This document shows, piece after piece, positions 44,725 to 54,153 of a stretch of DNA of 64,000 bases (positions are counted from its first letter, which is position 1; each line of letters starts with the position of its first letter). Location of the stretch: contig DASRSD010000073.1 of the NCBI GenBank assembly GCA_035656635.1, positions 34,374 through 98,373 on the forward strand, given 5' to 3'. The DNA is from Pirellulales bacterium. GTDB lineage: Bacteria > Planctomycetota > Planctomycetia > Pirellulales > JADZDJ01. A model generated the notes under the pieces. That model was not told the origin of the DNA. It saw nothing but the letters and a program-made list of their open reading frames with translations, and made no database searches. The translations under genes were made by a program, and so were the position numbers.

Positions 44725-44911
44725 ATATCGAACTGCCACTTTGGTTGATGACCAACCAACGATCCGCGGCGCACGAATCATTTTGTCTCAGCCGGTTACG
44801 AAAACCTTAATATTTGTAGTCGGCGTATTAGCCGGCTGGTCCCTGATGAACAATAAGCATGAACGGATAGCGGGGACAGCGATCTTGTCGCAAGGAGTCG
44901 CAATTAACATG

Positions 44912-45145
44912 TTAGATTGCCGGACTCAACGGTCCATGCTGAGTCATCATGCGCACTTCCAAGCGTGAGAGCTGCGCGACAATACAAATCATTTTTCGTC
45001 GAACAGAATCGCGCTCCTGGCTGGAAAGACGCAAGATTTCCTGCTCCATTTGATCCAGGGTTTGTTCCGCGCTGCCATGATCACACTCCAGCGCCGCCGC
45101 CAAGGCGTCCATGCACAGCCAGAGATTTTTGTAATTGTTCCCCAT
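44912..45145 (-). CDS. Small helical protein of unknown function
   Basis: A 77-residue protein from the ATG at 45145 (MGNNYKNLWLCMDALAAALE); the ATG at 45163 is an alternative. It is mostly helical, with a heptad-like stretch EQTLDQMEQEILRLSSQERDSVRRKM. There is no signal peptide or enzyme motif. The regular charged pattern and start context favour a real gene, but no family was recognised. Confidence 0.5.
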   Translation of the reverse strand: MGNNYKNLWLCMDALAAALECDHGSAEQTLDQMEQEILRLSSQERDSVRRKMICIVAQLSRLEVRMMTQHGPLSPAI

Positions 45146-45358
45146 GGCACTGTAGCTCAACATTTTTCGGATTTAGTACCGGCGCGATACCAAAAAGCCG
45201 AAAATTTATTTCTGCAAAGAATGCGCCGACCGCAAAAAAAAACATAAAAAATCGGCCCTACATCGGCTGAAAATGGGAGTCCAGTGGCACAGAAGTTGAA
45301 GCAGTAGGAGAGTTTGCCTACGTAGTGTTATGGCCTTGCAACCGAGATCGGTAACGGA

Positions 45359-46330
45359 TTACTTTGCGGCCGGCCGTTTCAGGGTTAAATCCCATTGCGT
45401 GCCGAAACCATTGACAATGAGCTTGATTTCGTTGCCGCTGAGCAATCCCTTGTGCTTGATCGTTTCGTTGCCGAATTCAACATCGAACGAAACATCGTTT
45501 CCCTTTACAGTGCCATGGGTAATGGTTCCATCGCCTTGTGGGCTCTTGACAGTGCCGGTGAGCTGTTCGCCATCTAGCTTTAAATCGAATTTCAGCAGCA
45601 AATCGTTGCCGGCTTCATCCTTGAACGTCGCCTCCCAAGCGCCAGAAACATCCACGTGGGGGCGGGACAGCGTGTATTGCCGATCGCCGAACGGTCCGCC
45701 ATGCGATTTCACTTTAATTTTTCCGTCTGCGTATTTGCCCTCGTACGATACGTCGTTGTTAGCGATGGCAACCTTGTAAGAAATGACCATTCCATCAACT
45801 TTTCCCTCCTTCAATTCGAGTTTTCCGCGAGGGCTTTCGACGGTGCCGGTAAGTTTGTCGCCTGCAATTTGGAAGCTGTATTTCAAAACAATTTCGTTGC
45901 CGTCAGGAGTCGTGAATTTGGTTTCCCATGGGCCCGTTAAATCGACAACTCGCGAAATGGTGTATTCGCGGTCTTTATCCGGCATGTGCGAGACGATTTT
46001 GATTTTGCCGTCGGCCAGCTTGGCATCGTGTAGAATGTGAAAATCACCGAACGAGATTTGAAACTTGATCGCATCGCCCTCGACGATGCCATTCTCAAGA
46101 CTCAGTTTTCCGGCCGGCCCTTCCACTGTGCCCAAAAGCTTGTTGCCGTCGACGTTCAAATCATACAACAAATCGATATCGGCACCATTTTCATCTTTAA
46201 TTTTTCCTTTCCACAGTCCATTAATCTCCGCTGGCGTTACCGAGGCGGCGAGAGCGAAATGGATGGCGGTCTGCAGCGAAAACACAACGCACAGTGCAAC
46301 GCCAACAGCAACGCAGGCACGCTTGTTCAT
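45359..46330 (-). CDS. Secreted protein made of three tandem lipocalin-like repeats
   Basis: A 323-residue exported protein. The signal peptide covers about residues 1-29 (ending HFALAA). The rest is three repeats of about 95 residues (about 32-127, 128-224 and 226-320). Each starts with a G.W..(K/T)F or GLWKGK turn, continues with LLY/LKY/LKF strands, a LTGTVESPRGKLEL-type motif, a VDGxxISYKV-type strand and ends with ADGKIKVKSHGG and a DRxYTLSRP-type strand. The pattern fits beta-barrel or sandwich units seen in many planctomycete hypotheticals. No catalytic motif. A good sigma-70-like promoter lies upstream. Confidence 0.8.
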   Translation of the reverse strand: MNKRACVAVGVALCVVFSLQTAIHFALAASVTPAEINGLWKGKIKDENGADIDLLYDLNVDGNKLLGTVEGPAGKLSLENGIVEGDAIKFQISFGDFHILHDAKLADGKIKIVSHMPDKDREYTISRVVDLTGPWETKFTTPDGNEIVLKYSFQIAGDKLTGTVESPRGKLELKEGKVDGMVISYKVAIANNDVSYEGKYADGKIKVKSHGGPFGDRQYTLSRPHVDVSGAWEATFKDEAGNDLLLKFDLKLDGEQLTGTVKSPQGDGTITHGTVKGNDVSFDVEFGNETIKHKGLLSGNEIKLIVNGFGTQWDLTLKRPAAK

Positions 46331-46385
46331 GAATTTCCCCTTGTCGCATGAACACAGAGAATGTGTATGGCAGAAGAGTAGCTAT

Positions 46386-46415
46386 ATTTAACTCTCCCCC
46401 CAAAAAGATCGTCAA
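46386..46415 (-). promoter_or_regulatory. Candidate sigma-70 promoter of the triple-repeat protein
   Basis: On the minus strand TTGACG (46415-46410), 18 nt and TTAAAT (46391-46386) form a plausible -35/-10 pair, about 55 nt before the start codon at 46330. The spacer holds a G-run. Confidence 0.4.
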
Positions 46416-46577
46416 GCGGGGAAGCCAAAAAAATCGCTTGACTATATGCCGCGCGCAGGCCACCGCAGCTTAAAAAGAAATCCGAATTCGCAGTGTTGCA
46501 AAAACGCGCAACCGAAAAGATAGCAAACTTACTCCAGGCCAGGAACTGTGCGATATTTATACAGTCGGCCAGCCAAC

Positions 46578-47852
46578 CTAACGCGCGATCGGTCGCACCG
46601 AAACATCGTCAACCGAAAATTCGCCGACGGCGCCGAGCAATCCGATGTGCATAATGCACTTGCTGGCTTTGGCAGGCACAGGAAGCTTGTCGGTTACGCG
46701 CTGCCAATCGAACGTGCCGCGATACGGCCCGGAAAAATTGCGCCCAATAATGGCCCAATTGTCGTCGTAATACGTGAGTGAAATTTGCGGTAACTGATCG
46801 ACCGTGGGGCCTGCCTTAATATCACGCCCGCGAATCATGGCGCTAACTTCCAGCTGGCCAATTTTCTTGCCGTCGACTGCAAATCCTTGCAGCGCGCGGC
46901 TCGTGCGGCCCGGCACGTCGTTCGTAAATGTAATGTAACGCTTGCCCTCCGGAGCGTCGTTGGCTTCAACCACTTTCATCAATCGGCAATAATACCAACC
47001 GCGTGGTTCGCCATCGTCGCCTACGGGTTCTTCAAATCCGCCATGCACAATTTGTGGACGCAGCGGATCGGGCTGCACCTCGCGACCGGCTTCGGCGGTG
47101 CCGGTCATGGGCACAAACAACGTGGGCCGCAACGGCTCAGCGACCAATTGGCCATTTTTCTTCGTGTAGCGATACAGCATTTGCTCGAACCGTTCACCGA
47201 CGGGAATAATCATTTTTCCCCCTTCTTTGAGCTGTTCGACCAGCGGCTGCGGCACTTTTTCCGGCGAACACGTGACGATAATTTTGTCGAACGGCGCATG
47301 CTCCGGCCAGCCTTGATAACCATCGCCGATTTTCACGTGCACGTTCTCGTACTTCAATCGTTTGAGCGTTTGCTCCGCCCGTTTGCCCAGAGGTTCGAGA
47401 ATTTCGATTGTGTACACGTCTTTCACCAGCGGGCTAAGCACGGCTGCTTGGTAACCGCTGCCGGTGCCAATTTCCAATACCCTGTCGGTGAGTTGGGGGT
47501 CCAACTGTTCGGTCATGTAGGCCACGACAAACGGACCACTAATCGTTTGTTGTTCGCCGATGGGGAGCGACATGTCGTAATAGGCGTTTTGACGCGATTG
47601 CAACGGAACAAATTCATGCCGCGGCGTATCTCGCATAGTTTGAATGACGCGCGGATTTTTCACGCCTCCGCCAATAATGTCCTCTTCCACCATCCGCTGG
47701 CGGGCCTGTTCTAGCGGCATTTTGCTCTGGGCCGTGGTGTACGAGGGAGAAAGCCCCCATGTCACCAGCGATAGGCATAATATGGATTGCAGAATCCAGA
47801 TCGACGCAGCGGACTGCCGCGAGCAGCTAAATGTGGTCAACATGGCAGGCAC
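46578..47852 (-). CDS. Exported PIMT-like methyltransferase with C-terminal beta domain
   Basis: A 424-residue protein. The N-terminus carries an export-type segment (SIWILQSILCLSLVTWGLS, cleavage near TTAQS). Residues about 45-255 are a protein-L-isoaspartate O-methyltransferase domain: MVEEDIIGGGVKNPRVIQTM, YYDMSLPIGEQQTISGPFVVAYM and the SAM loop VLEIGTGSGYQAAVL. A C-terminal beta-rich module (about 270-424; GGFEEPVGDDGEPRGWYY) resembles CBM4/9-type sandwiches. PIMT uses S-adenosylmethionine to repair isoaspartate; its presence outside the cytoplasm is puzzling, since SAM is cytosolic. An FKBP gene lies upstream in the same direction, separated by a terminator. Confidence 0.8.
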   Translation of the reverse strand: MPAMLTTFSCSRQSAASIWILQSILCLSLVTWGLSPSYTTAQSKMPLEQARQRMVEEDIIGGGVKNPRVIQTMRDTPRHEFVPLQSRQNAYYDMSLPIGEQQTISGPFVVAYMTEQLDPQLTDRVLEIGTGSGYQAAVLSPLVKDVYTIEILEPLGKRAEQTLKRLKYENVHVKIGDGYQGWPEHAPFDKIIVTCSPEKVPQPLVEQLKEGGKMIIPVGERFEQMLYRYTKKNGQLVAEPLRPTLFVPMTGTAEAGREVQPDPLRPQIVHGGFEEPVGDDGEPRGWYYCRLMKVVEANDAPEGKRYITFTNDVPGRTSRALQGFAVDGKKIGQLEVSAMIRGRDIKAGPTVDQLPQISLTYYDDNWAIIGRNFSGPYRGTFDWQRVTDKLPVPAKASKCIMHIGLLGAVGEFSVDDVSVRPIAR

Positions 47853-47901
47853 CGTGGTCGTGAAAATGATAATGATAAAGGAAATGATCGGATGCGCATG
47901 A

Positions 47902-47934
47902 GAAAAAAGCCCTGAGTCTGCAATCCCAGGGCTT
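47902..47934 (-). terminator. Intrinsic terminator of the FKBP gene
   Basis: AAGCCCTG and CAGGGCTT (47907-47914 and 47927-47934) form a stem with a 12-nt loop. On the minus strand it is followed by TTTTTTC, so transcription from the FKBP gene should end here, before the methyltransferase gene. Confidence 0.8.
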
Positions 47935-47954
47935 CGAACATCGCTCAGCTCAAT

Positions 47955-48791
47955 TTACCGCACTGCGCCGGGCGCGGCATCTCCTTTTTTCACGTCGAGC
48001 AGTTCAACGTCGAAAACCAATACCGAGTTGGGCGCAATCTTTGGCATGCGTCCACGTTCACCATAGGCCAATTCGGAGGGAACGAACAGCTGCCATTTGT
48101 CTCCGACTTTCATCAATTGCAGTGCCTCTGTCCAACCTTTGATCACACCATTGACAGGAAACGTAGCCGGTTTACCTCGATCGTACGAACTATCAAACAG
48201 GGTGCCGTCCAACAACGTACCCTTATAATGGGCGCTAACCATATCGTTGGGGCCGGGGGTGGGTCCATTGCCCGATTGCAGCACTTTGTATTGCAAACCG
48301 CTAGGCAATGCTTTCACACCTTGCTTGGTTTTGTTTTGAGCCAGGAACGCATCGCCTTCGGTCTTATTCTTTTCGGCCATGGCTTTCACTTTGTCTTCCA
48401 TGGCTTTCGCGCGATTGGCAAGCAGGCTGTGTAAATCGGTCATTACTTGCTGAAATTCCTCTTCGCTCAAGGCCGGCTTGGCCTCCGACAGGGCATCGGT
48501 CAAGCCTTGCAGCAGTGCGTGGGTATCCAAATCGTCAGCGGTTAGTTGCCGGTTAAGAATATCGTATCCAGCCATCATGCCCACGCAGTAACTGGCTTTT
48601 TGCTTGGAAGTGCTCAGGCCAGCGGCCCCTGGGGTCTGGGCGGCGCCTTTCGCGCCTTGCCCCGGCTGCATTCCGTTGTTGGCGGGAATTTGCTCCATTC
48701 GCGACTGTTGGGCCAGTGCCCCAGCGACGAAAATCATCATTCCGGTAGCTGCGGTCCCCATCATCGGCGCCAGCAAAGAAAGTCGTTTCAT
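47955..48791 (-). CDS. FKBP-type peptidyl-prolyl isomerase, exported
   Basis: A 278-residue protein with a signal peptide (TAATGMMIFVAGALAQQ). An N-terminal FKBP_N helical dimerisation domain follows (KASYCVGMMAGYDILNRQ, LTDALSEAKPALSEEEFQQVM, about 65-150). The C-terminal FKBP domain has VSAHYKGTLLDGTLFDSSYDRG, VIKGWTEALQLMKVGDKWQLFVP and LAYGERGRMP. It matches the FkpA/Mip type that helps fold proteins in the periplasm. A Gln/Ala/Gly-rich linker near residues 35-58 is a local extra. Divergent from the aldolase gene. Confidence 0.9.
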   Translation of the reverse strand: MKRLSLLAPMMGTAATGMMIFVAGALAQQSRMEQIPANNGMQPGQGAKGAAQTPGAAGLSTSKQKASYCVGMMAGYDILNRQLTADDLDTHALLQGLTDALSEAKPALSEEEFQQVMTDLHSLLANRAKAMEDKVKAMAEKNKTEGDAFLAQNKTKQGVKALPSGLQYKVLQSGNGPTPGPNDMVSAHYKGTLLDGTLFDSSYDRGKPATFPVNGVIKGWTEALQLMKVGDKWQLFVPSELAYGERGRMPKIAPNSVLVFDVELLDVKKGDAAPGAVR

Positions 48792-49125
48792 GGTCGAAAA
48801 ATCCTTTATCGAAAAAACTGGTTGGTGTGCAAAAGGCTGCTTCCCGCCGAGAGCACCTCGGGCGCACTATTCTACGGTAAATTCGGCTTGCCGGTGCAGA
48901 CGAGAATCCGGCAGAATCGGAATTATTAGCACGATTGCTAGCGGACTTTCCGCGAAACGATTAGCGTAGGGAGATTAAACCGCTCGTTCACCGGCAAATT
49001 TTCGGTGTCCGTGACTTCGTCTTTGATTTCTGGCCGTGAGGCATTTTGCACACCGACAGGGTACTACCGCGAACATTGGTAAGTTGGAATTCCTCTCGCG
49101 CACGGTCTATCCGTGCCTTTCCAAA
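48792..49125. other. Divergent intergenic region, no gene seen
   Basis: 334 nt between the FKBP and aldolase starts. No gene, hairpin or promoter stood out. The aldolase frame is open from 49036, but the added residues do not look like the family. Confidence 0.4.
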
Positions 49126-49923
49126 ATGAAAACTAATCCGATCAAAAAAAAATTGAAATCTGGCCAGCCAACCTTCGGCACTTGGTTAAGCCTGGGCGAT
49201 TTGTATGCGGCACGAGTAATGGCCAGGCTAGGCTGGGATTGGTTAACACTGGACATGGAGCACCAGCCAATCGACTGGTCGCAGGCCGCGGCCATTTTTG
49301 GCGCCATTGCGGATGCCGGCTGTGTTCCACTGGCGCGCGTGCCGGAAGGTAACCACTTTTTGATCAAGCGGGCGCTCGATTCGGGGGCATGGGGAATTGT
49401 GGCGCCGATGATTAACACCGTGGAGCAGGCACGAGACGTGATTGCCGCCACAAAATATCCGCCGGTCGGTAACCGCAGCTTGGGCGGTGGATTACACGCA
49501 CTGAATTTCGATGGCACCACGGCGGAATACTACAGGCAAGCCAACGACGAAATTCTCGTTGTCTTACAAACCGAAAGCCCGCTGGGAGTAGCCCACGCCG
49601 AAGCCATCTATAGTCTGCCGGGCGTGGATGCAATATTTGTGGGCCCTGTCGATCTGCACGCCAATTTACGCCAGGCCGATGGTACGGAAGCCAGCGACGT
49701 GGAGTTTGAAACCACGCTTGATAAAATCATTGCTGCCGGCAAAAAAACGGGCACGCCCACGGGCATGCACGTCATGAGTGTCGAAATCGCTCAAAAACGC
49801 GCTGCCCAAGGCATGCAGTTTCTCGCCGTGGCCAGCGAACTGCGCATGATGACCGCGAAGGCAGAAGAATTCTTGAAAGCACTGAAATCCGCTGCCGACA
49901 AGAGCAACATCGCCGGTTATTGA
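49126..49923 (+). CDS. HpcH/HpaI family aldolase
   Basis: A 265-residue cytoplasmic enzyme; the ATG at 49126 ([21 protein letters not shown]) fits the family. Class II pyruvate aldolase motifs: [36 protein letters not shown] with the metal-binding Glu, and [15 protein letters not shown] with the metal-binding Asp. These enzymes cleave 2-keto-3-deoxy-sugar acids or 4-hydroxy-2-oxoacids to pyruvate and an aldehyde. The reaction cannot be decided from sequence alone; no sugar-acid dehydratase is next to it. It converges with the ABC ATPase gene. Confidence 0.85.
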   Translation: MKTNPIKKKLKSGQPTFGTWLSLGDLYAARVMARLGWDWLTLDMEHQPIDWSQAAAIFGAIADAGCVPLARVPEGNHFLIKRALDSGAWGIVAPMINTVEQARDVIAATKYPPVGNRSLGGGLHALNFDGTTAEYYRQANDEILVVLQTESPLGVAHAEAIYSLPGVDAIFVGPVDLHANLRQADGTEASDVEFETTLDKIIAAGKKTGTPTGMHVMSVEIAQKRAAQGMQFLAVASELRMMTAKAEEFLKALKSAADKSNIAGY

Positions 49924-49955
49924 TGTGGTCGGCGAACGATTCGTGCCACTGGGCA

Positions 49956-50900
49956 TCACGCGGTAACGCCCTTGGTGAGCGCCATGAAGGCTCCTTCCAA
50001 GTTCAATTCGTCCTCCTTAAACAGCATTAATTTGTGGCCGTGCGAAACAAGCTGGGCGGCCAGGTCACTGTAGCTATGCACTCCTTCTTTCAGCGTGACG
50101 ACCATGTCGCGGTGAGTAGAATACTCGCCGGCTGAAAGTTCCACGCGGTCCACGGTCGAATGTTGTTCGATCAATTTTGCCGCTGCTTCTTGCGAGCCAT
50201 CGACACGAACCCGCAGCACAATTTGGCAGCGGACTTTTTTGATGAGCTCGTTCACATCTTCGTTCCACAATAATTCGCCGCGCTCAATAATGCCAATTTT
50301 ATTACACATATCGGCCAGCTCGGGCAGAATGTGGCTGGATACCATTACGGTTTTCCCCATTTCGCCCAACTGCTTTATGACGCGGCGAATTTCGATTCGC
50401 ACCCGCGGATCCAGTCCGCTGGCCGGCTCGTCTAGCAGCAGCACTTGCGGATCGTGCAATAGCACCCGGGCGAGGCCTAACCGCTGGTTCATTCCGCGGG
50501 AAAGACTGGTGGCCAGTGCGTCGCGCTTGTAACCCAGCCCGACAAGTTCCAGCGCATCGTCGCATACTTTGCGGCGTTTCTGACCGTTAATGCGGTAGGC
50601 GGCGGCGAAAAATTCGAGGTATTCGATCACGCGCATGTCGTCATACACGCCGAAAAAGTCGGGCATGAAACCGATCAGCCGCCGAATTTCCTTGGGCTTA
50701 TTGTAAATGGAGTTGCCGCACACGTAGGCTTCGCCCCAAGTGGGATTCAACAACGTGGCCAGCATGCGCATGGTGGTCGTTTTGCCGGCGCCATTGGGAC
50801 CGATGAAGCCGAATACATCGCCCTTGTCGAGCTTGATCGACAGCGACTTTACGGCAAACAGCTCGCCGTACTTTTTCGTTAAATCGCGGGTTTCAATCAC
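49956..50900 (-). CDS. ABC transporter ATP-binding protein
   Basis: A 314-residue ATPase: Walker [10 protein letters not shown] at about 36-44, a modified signature LSRGMNQRLGLARVL (usually LSGGQ), Walker B VLLLDEPASGLDPR, and switch His in MVSSHIL. A C-terminal extension of about 90 residues follows. It belongs to the CcmA/GldA-like group that works with ABC-2 permeases. Its start lies 26 nt after the stop of the 740-residue membrane protein gene, so they form an operon. No classical six-helix permease is visible next to it. Substrate unknown. Confidence 0.88.
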   Translation of the reverse strand: MIETRDLTKKYGELFAVKSLSIKLDKGDVFGFIGPNGAGKTTTMRMLATLLNPTWGEAYVCGNSIYNKPKEIRRLIGFMPDFFGVYDDMRVIEYLEFFAAAYRINGQKRRKVCDDALELVGLGYKRDALATSLSRGMNQRLGLARVLLHDPQVLLLDEPASGLDPRVRIEIRRVIKQLGEMGKTVMVSSHILPELADMCNKIGIIERGELLWNEDVNELIKKVRCQIVLRVRVDGSQEAAAKLIEQHSTVDRVELSAGEYSTHRDMVVTLKEGVHSYSDLAAQLVSHGHKLMLFKEDELNLEGAFMALTKGVTA

Positions 50901-50926
50901 AGAAAACCTATTACTCGGCGTACGGC

Positions 50927-53149
50927 TTAATCGTGAGATTTCACGGGCAAAACAAAACGGTAAATGGTGGTGTGCTGATTCGCGGGAGTATTGGCCAGCG
51001 GCTGGCCATTGAGCTGCACTATGGCGCCATCGGGACCGCGGCCCACTAATATGGCCCGGCCGAATTGCAATTGATCGGATAAATCGACGAACCGCTGATA
51101 ACGGTGCACCAAACCGGTGTAGTTGGGACCGCCGGCCGCTTCATGAAACATCATCACTTCAACGATGCGGGCGACGCTTACGCCAGCACGGTCATAGGTA
51201 GGAACTTCATCGTGCGCGTTGATGGTGCGGCGGTTGGTGAGGTACGTATCGCCGGTTTGCGGTTCCAACCGATCGAGCGAAACCGACTTGCCCGGGACAA
51301 GCATTTCCAAGGTATACGCCCAACGATCGAATAGGAGCACGCAATCATATAGCGGGGTCGCCAGTCGGTTCACCACGACGCCTCGCAAACGGCGGTCTGC
51401 GCTGGTGGTCAGGTGGGCTTCAATTCCGCCTGCTCTTGCCTCCCAGCGCGCAACAAAACTTTTGCTTGACCAGGCCGGAAGCGGCGCTTGGGCGATGCTG
51501 CCGTGCGCCATGTCGATGGTGTAGGGATTGTCAAACAGGGGCGTGTTAACGGCCACCGAGTTCATGCCTCCTAACCCCGTTCCGGCCAGGCCAAACCAAC
51601 TGAGCAAACAGGACGAATCATTTTCACCACGAGGCGTTGTGACTGCGCCCACGTTTGCCGTGGGCTCTATGCGAAAATCGCACAGTGCATTTTGGGGACT
51701 GAATACATTGAACCAGGTCGCGCCGCGCGCCCCGCCGGTTGCTAAATCGACATCGACCAAATCAAGCTGATTCACATGCCGCCCATTTCCTTTGGCATAA
51801 TTAGCCAACGCATACGCACTCAAACCAAACACGATAATTGTCGATGGAAACAATGCCCAGGCAAATGTCGGCCGCCGCAGACGCTGAGTTACAATCCAAA
51901 AGTTCAAGGGGAACAGCAGACTGATGTAAATTATCACTGCCAGAGCTATAACCCAAAACGGAATGAGCTGCACATCAGTAAATTGATCGAGTGCGCTACG
52001 CAGTTGGCCGCTTAAATCGACATAGCCCAATTGCTTGCCTTGGTTGGCGGCATGCAAGGCCGACGACTGCTCAGTCCGGGACGCATGCTTGACCAGCAAG
52101 CGCTCCAAAAATTTGCTGCGGCTGGCCCAATCGGTAAACGGTGGCCGGTGCAAATCCAGACTGACGAAAGTCACTTCGCCAAAGCCCAACGGCCGACGCA
52201 TAATGAGCGGCAAATCGCTGGCACGTCCTCCACGAGGCCATTCGATTTGCGCCGCCGGACGCAAGTTTTTCCATTCCGACACGCGGATGGAAGCGGCATC
52301 TAATCGCTGCTGCTCGACCCCGACATATTCTTCAATGGGTCCAAAGCTGGCCGCCGGCAAATTGATAACGCCCACCAACTCGCCAGGAGCAAATCGAGCC
52401 AGCGGAGCCGCTGGGCCAAATAAATGCTGCGCCTCATTGCCGCAGCACACCATCAACTTGCCCCCTTGTCGAACCCAGACTTCTAAAGCGTCCAGGGCCG
52501 CGCCATGCAGCGATTTCTCCAGTCCCGACGTTCCCGAGATAACTACGAGATCGACACCCTCATAGCCGTACCACCGATCGGGCAACTGTTGCTGCGATTC
52601 CAACGTGACGACGGAAGTTCGTTCAAAATCGTTTTGATTAAGCCGCTGGACAGTGTCCTGCAAACCAATGGACGCACCGAGTTCGACAATGAATTCGCTG
52701 GTTGCCGGCAGGGACTGCGCGGTTGCTCCTGCGGGAAGCGCCGGCTGTATTTCCGCTTGCTTGCCACGGGTGCCATCCAATTTGGTTAGCCGTATCTTTA
52801 GGAAGGGATCGCTGCGGCCAATGCGCACATACGAAATGGCAGTTTGTCCGGCGCTGCCCAGCACAGGAGGACCCGTAAACCAGGCGGGCACGCCATCGCC
52901 ATCGATGGCTTGAACATCCAGTTGCTCGGCCGTCGAATCGACATCTGCGCCGTCGAAGGTTACTTCCACTGGCGTCCAGCAACCAAGTTTGAAATGGTTA
53001 TTAAAGCCCAGCTGAATGCTTTTAACTTTCGGCAAAGGCGCGGGGTCACCGGCGGCAGCGCCATTGTTCAGTAAAACGAGCGCATTCAGCACGAGCGAAA
53101 GCACGGCGAGAGAAAATAATCGCACCATCAATCGTGCCACGTGCTCCAA
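50927..53149 (-). CDS. Large membrane protein, probable partner of the ABC ATPase
   Basis: A 740-residue protein. The N-terminus is a signal or anchor (RLFSLAVLSLVLNALVLLNNG). An exported domain with a GATase-like Rossmann stretch (YEGVDLVVISGTSGLEKS, VRQGGKLMVCCGNEAQHLFG) spans about 45-360. Two helices follow near 400-450 (FWVIALAVIIYISLLFPLNFW, FAWALFPSTIIVFGLSAYALA). A second beta-rich part to the end holds WFNVFSPQNALCDFRIEPT. Similar proteins are encoded near ABC ATPases in planctomycetes. The gene is directly upstream of the ATPase gene (26 nt). Role unknown. Confidence 0.7.
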   Translation of the reverse strand: MEHVARLMVRLFSLAVLSLVLNALVLLNNGAAAGDPAPLPKVKSIQLGFNNHFKLGCWTPVEVTFDGADVDSTAEQLDVQAIDGDGVPAWFTGPPVLGSAGQTAISYVRIGRSDPFLKIRLTKLDGTRGKQAEIQPALPAGATAQSLPATSEFIVELGASIGLQDTVQRLNQNDFERTSVVTLESQQQLPDRWYGYEGVDLVVISGTSGLEKSLHGAALDALEVWVRQGGKLMVCCGNEAQHLFGPAAPLARFAPGELVGVINLPAASFGPIEEYVGVEQQRLDAASIRVSEWKNLRPAAQIEWPRGGRASDLPLIMRRPLGFGEVTFVSLDLHRPPFTDWASRSKFLERLLVKHASRTEQSSALHAANQGKQLGYVDLSGQLRSALDQFTDVQLIPFWVIALAVIIYISLLFPLNFWIVTQRLRRPTFAWALFPSTIIVFGLSAYALANYAKGNGRHVNQLDLVDVDLATGGARGATWFNVFSPQNALCDFRIEPTANVGAVTTPRGENDSSCLLSWFGLAGTGLGGMNSVAVNTPLFDNPYTIDMAHGSIAQAPLPAWSSKSFVARWEARAGGIEAHLTTSADRRLRGVVVNRLATPLYDCVLLFDRWAYTLEMLVPGKSVSLDRLEPQTGDTYLTNRRTINAHDEVPTYDRAGVSVARIVEVMMFHEAAGGPNYTGLVHRYQRFVDLSDQLQFGRAILVGRGPDGAIVQLNGQPLANTPANQHTTIYRFVLPVKSHD

Positions 53150-53246
53150 AATTCTGTGCCAGTTTCAATTTCAAACAGTCCGTACCCAGCTTGGCGGGCC
53201 TCAATGAACTTCCTAGTTTATTGTAGTTGCAACCCGGCAACCGCCG

Positions 53247-53786
53247 CTAACTTTTGGCCGATTCCAGCACCCGAGCCGTTTTAATGCTGACGGGTTTTAG
53301 CGGGCGGTCGTTTCGATCGGTCGACACGTCGCCAATGTTTTTTACCGCTTGCAGACTGGCGGCATCGGCGGTTTTTCCAAAAGCGGTGTATTGGCCGTCC
53401 AAGTGCGGATGGGATCCCAAGCAAATAAAAAACTGCGCGCCGGCCGAATGGGGATCGCTGGTGCGGGCCGCAGAAAGCACTCCGGGTTCGTGCTTTTTGT
53501 TGTTGAACTCGGCCTTAATGGTATACCCAGGTCCGCCGGTGCCTGTGCCTTCCGGACAGCCGCCTTGAATCATGAAGCCCTTGATAATGCGATGGAAAAT
53601 TAGGCCATCGTAATAGCCAATTTTCGCTAGGCCCAGAATGTTGGCGACATGGCCTGGGGCAACATCGGACCATAAATCGAGCAAGACTTTTCCGGCCGAA
53701 GTATCTAGTTCGAGCTGATATTTTTTGTTTTTCAGATCCAGATTTTTCTGTTCCCCCTCAACCTCTGCTTTACGATTCTTCTCCAT
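53247..53786 (-). CDS. Cyclophilin-type peptidyl-prolyl isomerase
   Basis: A 179-residue protein without a signal peptide; the ATG at 53786 follows a GGGGGAG site and is preferred to 53864. The cyclophilin core shows VLLDLWSDVAPGHVANILGL, FHRIIKGFMIQGGCPEGTGTGG, AGAQFFICLGSHPHLDGQY and TAFGKT. The catalytic Arg in FHRI and the GAQFFI stretch are kept. It speeds cis-trans prolyl isomerisation in the cytoplasm. A charged, helical N-terminal extension (about 30 residues) is unusual. The next gene on this strand starts 98 nt downstream. Confidence 0.92.
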   Translation of the reverse strand: MEKNRKAEVEGEQKNLDLKNKKYQLELDTSAGKVLLDLWSDVAPGHVANILGLAKIGYYDGLIFHRIIKGFMIQGGCPEGTGTGGPGYTIKAEFNNKKHEPGVLSAARTSDPHSAGAQFFICLGSHPHLDGQYTAFGKTADAASLQAVKNIGDVSTDRNDRPLKPVSIKTARVLESAKS

Positions 53787-54153
53787 GGCAACTCCCCCGA
53801 AGATGATGGTACTGAATTTGTGCCAAGCTACCAGATGCAACCCCTGGGCACAACGAGTAAGCAACTAACCCTGACTGTACAGTGGGCTATGAATCCGCTG
53901 CAAATGCACAATGAATGTGTCATCGGACAGTGCGGGAATTGCACCGGTTGTTTGCAAGGCCTGCGGCAATTCGACCCGCTTTTGCAACCCGCAATGGAAA
54001 GGTTATCGGATACTTTATACACGGTAAGGCACGCGGAAAATTCGCACGGCCAGCACGAATAGTTATGGCTGGCGATAGTGGATCGTTGCTGAATGGTAGC
54101 AAAATGTGCTCTGCGCCAAGCCGCTGCAGCCAAGAGCCACTGGCGCCGTTGCG
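53787..54153. other. Intergenic region, nothing recognised
   Basis: The 367 nt between the HEAT-repeat gene stop and the cyclophilin start hold only short open frames without protein character. The leftward promoter of the cyclophilin gene should be here. No hairpin with a T-run was seen. Confidence 0.4.

Noticed and set aside
44702..44968. A rightward frame of 88 codons overlapping the end of the papain-like gene
   Set aside because: It has no ribosome site, overlaps genes on both sides and has no domain pattern.
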